NCBI GenBank assembly: GCA_007570785.1
Contig: ML662449.1
Span: 8,733,987-8,797,986 of the forward strand
Length of the DNA: 64,000 nt
Direction: 5' to 3'
DNA from: Antilocapra americana
Taxonomy: Eukaryota; Chordata; Mammalia; Artiodactyla; Antilocapridae
This document shows positions 56,130-64,000 of this stretch, piece after piece (within the stretch, counting starts at the first letter, position 1; every line of letters starts with the position of its first letter). The translations under genes were made by a program, and so were the position numbers. A model generated the notes under the pieces. It had not been told where the DNA came from and searched no databases. It was given only the letters and a program-made list of their open reading frames with translations.

Positions 56130-58865
56130 TGGCTTTGTTATTTATTGCAAAGAAGGTTATAACTTGCATTTCTGTATGTTTTCTCATTTCATCAAGAAAA
56201 ATAAGGTTAAATGCAAAATGTCATAGAGTGGCAGAAAATCATCGGCCAGATTATTGGGTTGTGAAAGTCCAGCTCTTCATTGTCTTATTTTTTTTTTTAA
56301 CTATTATATATTGAAGTATAGTTGGTTAATAGTATTGTGATAGTTTCAGGTCTGCTTTTTATTATCTTAAACTGGAAATTCTTTAATGAATAATTCTTTT
56401 AAATGTTTATCAGAAGTAAAAAAAAACAGTTTGATTGTATTCCATTTTATTAGGTATGATTTTAAATACTATTGCTTAGCACATAGTAAAGAGCTGAATG
56501 ATTGTAAGTGCTTTGGGTTGCTTATTTTCTGTTTATTCATTTCACAGATATTATACTAATGACTTTTACATTGCTAAATACAGTTAGGTTCCAGATAAGA
56601 CAATTCCAGCCTTTATTCTGTTTTAAGAAAGTATTATAAGAAACCTAATCTTTCATTAAATTCAGTTTTTCAGAGTTACTGGAAAATTTATGACAAGTTG
56701 TGCTCATTAAACTAGTCAGAATCATAAAGGGTGATGGGTTGATCTATTTGACCATGAAACAGTTATTGTTAACATAGTTTGTTCCAAATGACAGTCTGCT
56801 CTAAGTTTAGATGTTAATTACATCTTATATTAATCTCTTTGGGAATTAACAAGTTGGAGAGGTTATAGCTATAGATAATTTTTAGATTAGAATTATGGAC
56901 TATTAATCTAATGCTAAATAATGAGATTTGGTCTTTTAATATTTTAAGTACAATTTTCTTCTTGTTCATGATTGCAAGATGGGAAGTAATTTTCGTAAAG
57001 TAGAATATGTTAAGAGGTATATTGAAGCTTGAATTATGGTTTACATTCCTGGAATTTAAGGTTATGTCAACTTGATTGGTTTTTAAGATACCCTGCAGAT
57101 TAAAAAATTGTTCTACTTGGCAATTAGAAATGGATTAGTGTTATTTCTAAATAAAACTTTAAAAATTGACTAGAAGTATAGGAAGTACTTAAAAATGGAC
57201 AGTATATTGAATATAGATACTTTTTCTCAGGTATAGTAGGTTATTGGAGAAAAAGCTGTTTTAGGAAGTAGTTTATGATACAGTTAGACCATACTTTTAT
57301 GCTTTAATTTATCAAAAATTCTGGCTTTAGTGAGTGACATTAACTGAGAAAGGTTTGAATAGTGATTCTGAACTAAGTTTGGTAGATAACATGGAGAAAA
57401 AGAGGTACTGGCATATCATTTTCTCACTTCATAGCATAGTTAGTAAACTTGCTCTGATAAAGTCAAAGCTTCTTTAAACTGAATAGTAACCTATTTTATA
57501 TAAATGTGATCTGAATGTACTTAACTAACAAAAACATTACCTTTTCCCTATATCCTGGCCTAAAACTCATCAGTTTTGGAAATACAAACCATATTTTGTT
57601 GATTTTTGTATATTAGCATTTTATAGTTGTCATTAACAATTATGTTGGGGTAAAGTATACAGGGTTTTATTCTGTTGATTCGTTCTGTTTGATTAATTTG
57701 CTATTATGTTGCTTGTGAGTAGGATTTCAAGAAAATGCTTTGAATGATTTTGGTGTGCAGGTTCATTTTCCTTTCAGAGAGCAGCCACCCTCTGACTTGA
57801 CATGCCCTTTTCAAGTGTTTATTTTATGGTGTAATTTCAATATAACCAGAAAGATTAGTTAAAGCTGTCCAGGAAAGGGGGTAGCTATAGTGATATCTAT
57901 TGGCAATTGAGGCTTAATGTTAACTCTGTTACCTCCTACTGCCCTCCCCTCCCCTGCTTAGGCCAAAAAACAAAACCCGCCTAGCTCTTTATTACTCATC
58001 TGTTATAAAAGGTTGAGAAGAGATGCCAGTCCTCCCCCTGACCCCCCCACTCCTGATAAACCTTGAAGTCTGGCAAATGTGTCATGGCAGAATAATTGCA
58101 GGCAAGATGTCAGTTTTGTAAAGTGAAATATTTCAGATAGTTCACAAAATTTGATGGCAGGAAAAATAAGCTTTCATAAATGAAACATTTAAGAGACTCT
58201 TTTTATTATTTGCTTTCAGTTTAGTGTTGCCTTTAAGGTGTGCCATTTCAGTTTGGCAGCTGCAATAAATGACTGAAGGAAATTGAAGATGATAATTCAA
58301 CATGTCAAGATGCTCCTTCTGAAGCGAATGTAGACCTATCCAGGGCTTGGATTTAAAGTTTATAGTAATACAATATTTTAAAGCAAAGTACCCAGGAAAT
58401 TCATGGTGATAGGATTTGAATGAGATGATTAGGAGAAATAGAAAAGAATTCCTTCACTTCCTTACTAGGTGGGTATTAGCTATTGAGAGGCTGTGTTGAA
58501 AAATGTTATTGTAAAAAGGATGGAGGCTTTTTATATGCAATTTACTATGGAATATAATTCATTGTGGACCTTGTCCAAAGATGTTTGGTTGTTAAAATAA
58601 CAAAACAATGATTATAATAAGGAATCACTTCTGATTTAGTGCTATAGCATTTTGTTGCCTATAGACCATGTTGTGCTGTATTTGGCTGATACTGTTTCAT
58701 TTAGTGCCTGTTGCTTTCTCTAATAACACATTCCTAAATTATTTAAATTGAAATTTACCACACCTTTTCTTATCCTTCTTTTATTATTTTTCCCTTGGGA
58801 AGGTAATCATTATTAAAAGTATATAGAAACATTTGGGGTGCATGTTTCTTTTCAGATGAGTGTTT
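56130..58865. other. Downstream sequence, mostly unrecognised
   Basis: AT-rich. A short reversed L1 3' end lies at 56288-56356 (attgaagtatagttggttaa). No exon, RNA gene or other family recognised. Confidence 0.4.
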
Positions 58866-58869
58866 TAGT

Positions 58870-59295
58870 TTTTTTTGAGTATAAAACCAGGAGTGAAATT
58901 ACTGGGTCATATGGTAGTTCCATTTTTAAGTTTTTCAATGTCTACAGCAGCATTATTTACAATTGCCAAGGTATGGGAGGAACCTAAGTGTCCACCAACA
59001 GATAAATGGATAAAGATGTGGCATATATGTATATATATATACAATGGAATACTACTCAGCAATAAAAAGAATGAAATTTTGCCATTTGCAGCAACATGAC
59101 TGTATTTAGAGGGTATTATGCTAAGTGAGATAGGGAAAGACAAATACTGTATGATGTTACTTAAATGTGGAATCTAAAAAATACAGTAAACTAATGAATT
59201 AAAAAAGCAGACTCAGATACAGAGAACACATCAGTGGATGACAGTGGGTAGAGGGAAGGGGAAGGGCATTTTAGGATGGGGGAAAGGATGTATAG
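58870..59295 (+). repeat. L1 3' fragment with 5' inversion
   Basis: 58870-58936 reads as antisense L1 (gtgaaattactgggtcatat ggtagttcc). From about 58939 the sequence is sense L1: cagcagcattatttacaatt, caatggaatactactcagca, gccatttgcagcaacatgac, gagggtattatgctaagtga. Confidence 0.85.
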
Positions 59296-59624
59296 TTGTT
59301 GTTGGGTTTTATGGGTTTTGACACTTGTGAGTTTTAGCATTTATGATTTTGACTATTGGTAAGTGACTTTAGATGTCCATGGAGTGTATAGTATTTTGCA
59401 ATTTTGCCAAGGCATAATCTTAATTCTGATAACTTCCATACAGGAAGGCCTTGTTCAGTTAATGATTTAGCGTAGCTAACCTCTCATCATCCAAAGTTGT
59501 TTTTCCTCACTTGCAGTCACATTCATTTATTCACTCATTCCGTCAGCAAATATATTGAGCTCTTCATGTGCGCCAAGTTCCGTTACAGGCATGGGAAGTT
59601 AAGCAGTTATCCCAGCAATATTTT
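59296..59624. other. Intergenic sequence with a MIR-like scrap
   Basis: tcactcattccgtcagcaaa tatattgagctcttcatgtg near 59533-59575 resembles the reverse of an L2/MIR 3' end. Otherwise unassigned. Confidence 0.35.
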
Positions 59625-59922
59625 GTGACCTCATGGACTATCGCCTATAGTCCACCGAGCTCCTTGGTCCATGGAATTCCCTAGGCAAGAATACAGAAGT
59701 GGGTTGCCATACGCTCTTCCAGGGGATCTTCCCAACCCAGGGATCGAACCCAGGTCTCCTACATCGCTGGCAGATTTTTTACCATCTGTGCCACCACGGA
59801 AGCCCAAGAATACAGGAGTGGGTAGTCTATCCCTTCTCTAGGGGATCTTCCCAACCCAGGAACTGAACCGGGGTCTCCTACATTGCAGGTGGATTCTGTT
59901 ATCAGCTAAGCTACCAGGGTAG
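59625..59922 (-). repeat. Two-headed Bov-tA SINE (duplicated tRNA head and partial A-unit)
   Basis: First unit 59625-59804 ends in a tRNA head (accatctgtgccaccacgga agccc). It is followed at once by a second partial A-unit (aagaatacaggagtgggtag) and a second head (gttatcagctaagctaccag). Confidence 0.88.
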
Positions 59923-59959
59923 GTAGGAGATATCAAACTTTATATGAAAAATGGCCACT

Positions 59960-60371
59960 CTGGGTTGGGTTGTGTTCCCACAAAGTGAGTATATGAAAGT
60001 CTTGACTCTTAATACCTCATAATATAACCCAGACATAGGGTTGTTGTGGATGTAGTTCATGAAGAGCAGATAATAGAATGAGCCCTAATCCAATATGGTG
60101 AATGTAGACTCACACCTGGCAAAAACACCATGCGAAGAATAAGGCAGAGATAAGGGTGTTGCTTCTATAAGCCAAGGAACACCAAAGGTTGCCTGCAGGG
60201 CACTGGAAGCAAAGTGAGAGGCAGGGAATAGAGTCACAGCTCTCAGAGGGAACCAATCTTGCCAACAGTGATGTTGAACTTTTATTAGCTTCCAGAATTG
60301 TGAGGCAAATATATTTCTGTTTTGTAAGCCACCCAGTTTGTGGCACTTTTGATAAGGCAACTCTAGCAAAC
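59960..60371 (+). repeat. MaLR (MLT1-type) element flanked by an 11-bp direct repeat
   Basis: Contains gagccctaatccaatatggt, agataagggtgttgcttcta taagccaaggaacaccaaag, gcttccagaattgtgaggca and gccacccagtttgtggcact. Flanks: aaatggccact at 59949-59959 and 60372-60382. Minus-strand frames at 60085-60381 are shadows. Confidence 0.8.
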
Positions 60372-60386
60372 AAATGGCCACTTACT

Positions 60387-60446
60387 TCAGTTCAGTCGCT
60401 TAGTCGTGTCCGACTCTTCATGACCCCATGAACTGCAGCATGCCAC
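60387..60446 (-). repeat. BovB 3' end scrap
   Basis: ttcagttcagtcgcttagtc gtgtccgactcttcatgacc, then tgaactgcagcatgcca. Confidence 0.8.
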
Positions 60447-60467
60447 TAGATGAAATGAATTTAAAAG

Positions 60468-60615
60468 GTTAAAGGGGTGGGTTGGAGTGGGGGGCGGGAG
60501 GAAGGTTCAAGAGGGAGGGGACGTGTGTACCTATGCCTGGTTCATGTTGATGTATGGCAGAAGCCAACATAATACTGGAAAGCAATTATCCTCCAATTAA
60601 ATTTTAAAAAATAAC
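60468..60615 (+). repeat. Ruminant L1 3' end
   Basis: gaggaaggttcaagagggag, ggttcatgttgatgtatggc, aaagcaattatcctccaatt aaattt. Confidence 0.88.
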
Positions 60616-60830
60616 TTGGATGTGAAAGTATGTGTAAGAACTTCATGATGCAAGATGAAAATGTAATTCTTAGGAAAAAGAGTAAACTGTAGACTTATCT
60701 AGGATTGTTTTTGAATATGAACAAAGATCTCAAAATTTAGAACTTGAAATTTCAAGGGTTTGTTATACTCTTTCTAAAGCCAAAATGTCCAGATCTGTAG
60801 CAGACATTGTCAGTTTTGATGGAGTATACC

Positions 60831-60951
60831 ATCTTTTTTTTTAGATGCACTTCAGGGCATGTGTGATCTTAGTTTCCAGACCAGGGATAAAGCCCACACC
60901 CCCTGCTTTGGAAGGGTGAAGTCTTGACCACTGGACCACTAGGGAAGCCCC
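60831..60951 (-). repeat. CHR-type SINE (short)
   Basis: T-rich start, tcttagtttccagaccaggg, then ttgaccactggaccactagg gaagcccc. Confidence 0.85.
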
Positions 60952-61900
60952 TTGAGTGTACCATTTTTATTATTTTATTTTATTTTACAACTCATTTAAT
61001 GGCAACTGGTAATCATCAAACTAGCAATGGTTATCTTCAAAAGTTATCACACTAGCTGTGCTACCATTTCTCAAGGTTGATCAGATACCTAGAGTCACAG
61101 ACATTTCCCATGCAAAATGTGTCATGTGAATCAGACTTGATTTATCACTAGCATTTATAAAACCAGACCTAGGCAAAGAAAGAACTATGTCTTGGGACAC
61201 ATGCATGGCCTTAATATAGCGAATGTTTAGCCTGCCCTGATTATTGCAAAATCAGGACAGTGAGAATATTCGCAGGAGTGTACCATTTTTAAACTTTATC
61301 TTGGTTTGAAGAAACTCATTTCCCTGCAGGAAAGAAAACCCTGTCAGGTTTCCATGGAGGAGAGATTTTCACTAAGACTATTATCATGTGCCATGTGGTC
61401 TTTTCCTAATATAACACAGCAGTCAGGTTCAAATAATGAAAATAAATACATAAAACATCTTACACAAGTTGTATCTAATTTGTGCTCATCCAAGAGTACA
61501 AACCACTTAAAAAATCGCTTATTGAATTCATCTGGATACAGACTTTTTTAAAGCCCTAAAACATTTTTTTTCTGTCTGCAAATTCTTAACTCTATAATGT
61601 ACCATTCATTTTTGTTGTTGTTGTTTTCTTTAAAGTTAGGTATTAGAGAACTCAAAAAGTGGGTTTTTACTCTTAAAGATTTGGGACCAATTAAAAAATT
61701 GTAAATGTTACTTACTGGTTTTCAGCTTTTACAATCAACCAATAGATTAAACAGAAGTCTAGAAAGAAAGGAAGACAACCTTGATGATGTAAATGTGAAG
61801 GTATGGTAGACTAAAGCAAGTTATAAATGACCAGAAACCCAGATGCTACACAGCACTGATGGGTGAATGTGCTTTTAAATGAGTTGTAAAGGTAATAACT
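60952..61900. other. Intergenic sequence, nothing recognised
   Basis: AT-rich. A + frame of 81 codons (61306-61551) shows no known domain. Confidence 0.35.
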
Positions 61901-61902
61901 AT

Positions 61903-61992
61903 ATTTTTTCTTTCTTTTTTAAAGTTGAAGTACATTGATTTACAATATTGTGTTAGTTTCTGGTGTACATGCAAAGTGATACACATGCATGT
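61903..61992 (-). repeat. L1 3' end, antisense
   Basis: aagttgaagtacattgattt acaatattgtgttagtttct ggtgtacatgcaaagtgata. Confidence 0.8.
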
Positions 61993-62817
61993 GTATCTCT
62001 TTAATTCTTCTGTCAAAATTTGAAAGGAGTAGGTCAGGGGAGTAGTATAAACTAAATTCTCATTTTTAGGATGGGGCGTCAGTAGATGAGGGCCAGCAAA
62101 TTGGTGATGTAGGTGTGTGTTGTGAAGGTCATCAGCAGAATTAAAGGCCAGTTATTTAAAAGATATAGCCCCTCACATGAACAGATGTAAAGTGAGAGTG
62201 GAGATTTTTCTTTTCTGTTTTGTTGTGTACATGATTTATTTGGTAAAAAGAAATGAAAAAAAAAAAAGAGTTATGCCGGTCAACATTTGCTCAAACAAAC
62301 AGCACGAGAATCAGATAATCTAGAAAGCGCTAGTTATTCAGCTTGTATAAGTAAATATACAATAAGTAAATAAGCCAATAAGTAAAATCCGTCCATGACA
62401 AGGAAGTGACATAAGAATGCTGGAGTGTAACAGCAGATACTTCATGTCTTTAAAAAAAATTGCATATAAAAAAATGCCTACTGGCATTTAATAATTTTCC
62501 TACATGTGGGCCCATTTATTTCAAATTGTAATGTTAGACAAATTACATTCAGATATAGTCAGAAAAATGAGATTTCTTATTTGAAAGGGGCTCGTTTTCT
62601 AGCCTGTTTCTATACTCTTTTGAAACTTCTACATTTATTTATGATAAAGTTATATGCCACAAAAATAGGGTTATATGTAAGTGATAGTGTGTGATCTTTG
62701 CTTGATTGTCTTAATAAAGCTGACTTGGAAAAAGGAGCTTATTGCACCTATTTTTGTAAAGGGAGGTCAGCTTATAGGAAACATGCTTATAAATTTTTAA
62801 AGATCTGTTTTCTCACT
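61993..62817. other. Intergenic sequence, nothing recognised
   Basis: AT-rich; A-rich run at 62257-62270. No exon or repeat identified. Confidence 0.35.
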
Positions 62818-62824
62818 GCAGTCT

Positions 62825-63089
62825 GCTGCTGCTGCTGCTAAGTTGCTTCAGTTGTGTCCGACTCTGTGCGACCCCACAGACGGCAGCCCACCAGGCTCCC
62901 CCGTCCCTGGGATTCTCTAGGCAAGAACACTGGAGTGGGTTGCCATTGCCTTCTCCAATGCATGAAAGTGAAAAGTGAAAGTGAAGTCGCTCAGTCATGT
63001 CCAACTCCATGGACTGCAGCCCCCCAGGCTCCTCTGTCCATGGGATTTTCCAGGCAAGAGTACTGGAGTGGGGTGCCATTGCCTTCTGG
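62825..63089 (-). repeat. Bov-A2 SINE (dimeric) with perfect TSD
   Basis: tgctgctgctaagttgcttc, then second unit aagtgaaagtgaagtcgctc, the two A-units of Bov-A2. Perfect duplication gcagtct at 62818-62824 and 63090-63096. Low divergence, so young. Confidence 0.95.
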
Positions 63090-63344
63090 GCAGTCTAACT
63101 GGATTGTAATTGAAATTAATTGTTCAGTATCAGAAGTTATACATGTCAGAGTGTAGCAAGATGTAAGACCTGTTTTAGAATTTGTTCTAAACACAATTTA
63201 AAGGAAGCCTTAAGGAATTGCAATTGCTAGATTTTTATCTACCACTTTTTAGATTTGTAAAGACAGTAATAAAGACCAACATAATAGTGTTTCCTTAATT
63301 ATTGACTACATAAATTTTTATTTTGGCATAAGTTATTTGAGCTA

Positions 63345-63517
63345 CATGACTGTAGCCTCCAGGCTGCTTTGTCCTTGGGATTTTACAGGCAAGAATTTGG
63401 AGCAAGTTGCCCTTTCCTTCTCCAGGGGATCTTCCCAGTCAGGACATCAAACCCACGGCTCCTGCATCTGGTGCATCAGCGGGTGGAGTCTTTACCGCTG
63501 AGCCACCTGCAAGTCCC
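63345..63517 (-). repeat. Bov-tA SINE
   Basis: actgtagcctccaggctgct through tctttaccgctgagccacct. The 3' end is missing. Confidence 0.88.
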
Positions 63518-63768
63518 TCATTATATATACTTAGCTATATTATACTGAAATGCATAATATTGGAAATATTCGTGATTAAATTTCATTCACCTGTTTAGCT
63601 AGGCATTTAAAATAACTTAAAATAATTTAAATATATAACATTGAAAAGAAATATTAAAAGCAGCTTTTGGGAATAGTGTTTATGTGTGTTTTAATCCTTT
63701 AAGGGAAGTATTATGTACAGCTTAATAGATATCTTCTTACACTGTGACTTGTTAGGCTAAGTTCTTTC
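63518..63768. other. Intergenic sequence, nothing recognised
   Basis: AT-rich, no feature identified. Confidence 0.35.
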
Positions 63769-63939
63769 TTTTTTTTTTTATGTATTTATTTTATTTATTT
63801 GTGTGCACTGGGTCTTAGTTGCAACATGTGAATTCTTACTTGCATTACATGGGATCTGGTTCCCTGACCAGGGATCAAACCTAGGTCTCCTGCTTTGGGA
63901 TCACGGAGTCTTAGTCACTGGGCCACCAGGAAATTCCCT
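63769..63939 (-). repeat. CHR-type SINE
   Basis: T-rich start, gcactgggtcttagttgcaa, gttccctgaccagggatcaa, ttagtcactgggccaccagg aaattccct. Confidence 0.88.
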
Positions 63940-64000
63940 AGGCTAAGTTCTTATGTGCTTCCTTGAAATTTACAGAAACATTTGAAATAATCATCTTAAG

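Larger units (their letters stand above)
54425..56130 (+). other. C1D: C1D 3' UTR and candidate poly(A) signals (end uncertain)
   Basis: The first canonical AATAAA after the stop is at 55851-55856. A second at 56103-56108 is followed by a T/GT-rich stretch. A weaker TATAAA at 54542-54547 could serve a short isoform. An antisense L1 3' fragment (54663-54925) lies inside this interval. I cannot choose the cleavage site from sequence alone. Confidence 0.4.

Noticed and set aside
60085..60381. Two overlapping minus-strand frames of 98 and 87 codons
   Set aside because: They read a MaLR-like LTR backwards; LTRs of this class do not encode protein there.
1..64000. Operons, CRISPR arrays, insertion sequences or phage-like systems
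   Set aside because: None are present. The repeat families, introns and splice sites show mammalian nuclear DNA.

Overview
The window is nuclear DNA from a ruminant, almost certainly a bovid and probably a bovine (cattle, yak, bison or buffalo). The evidence is the repeat set: many tRNA-derived Bov-tA/Bov-A2 SINEs, BovB (RTE) LINE fragments with their characteristic 3' end, the ruminant L1 3' ends, and CHR-type cetartiodactyl SINEs. These lie on an older mammalian layer of L2, MIR, MaLR LTRs and hAT (MER5A-like) elements.

One protein-coding gene is clear. It is C1D, on the + strand, encoding the nuclear exosome cofactor (Sas10/Utp3/C1D family, Rrp47 homologue). Its CpG-rich promoter lies at about 36.48-36.96 kb, with a CRE and ETS-type sites. 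A non-coding first exon probably ends near 36596. After a first intron of about 13.7 kb come four coding exons: 50314-50451, 51208-51274, 51583-51638 and 54260-54424. All coding-exon splice junctions are canonical, the phases fit, and the product is the full 141 residues. The 3' UTR probably extends past 54424; the first canonical AATAAA is at 55851.

Region by region: 1-36.1 kb is intergenic and repeat-dense, with no gene I can support. It holds three BovB pieces on the minus strand or plus strand (1893-2394, 7257-8303 with a reverse-transcriptase fragment, 14300-14543), several L1 3' ends (two split by younger insertions), two MaLR LTRs, several hAT relics and more than a dozen Bov-tA SINEs. 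From 36.1 to 50.3 kb lie the C1D promoter and intron 1, with long antisense L2 and L1 relics. From 50.3 to 54.4 kb is the C1D coding part. From 54.4 to 64 kb are the 3' UTR and downstream intergenic sequence, with an L1 carrying a 5' inversion (58.9 kb), a two-headed SINE (59.6 kb) and a MaLR-like element bounded by an 11-bp direct repeat (60 kb).

I found no CRISPR array, operon, rRNA, functional tRNA gene or new multi-gene system. The most useful leads are the frame-neutral C1D exon 3+4 pair, the unexplained coding-like stretch at 20990-21365, and several informative retroposon structures (nested, inverted or duplicated). Repeat families are named from recognised consensus patterns in memory, so subfamily names are provisional.
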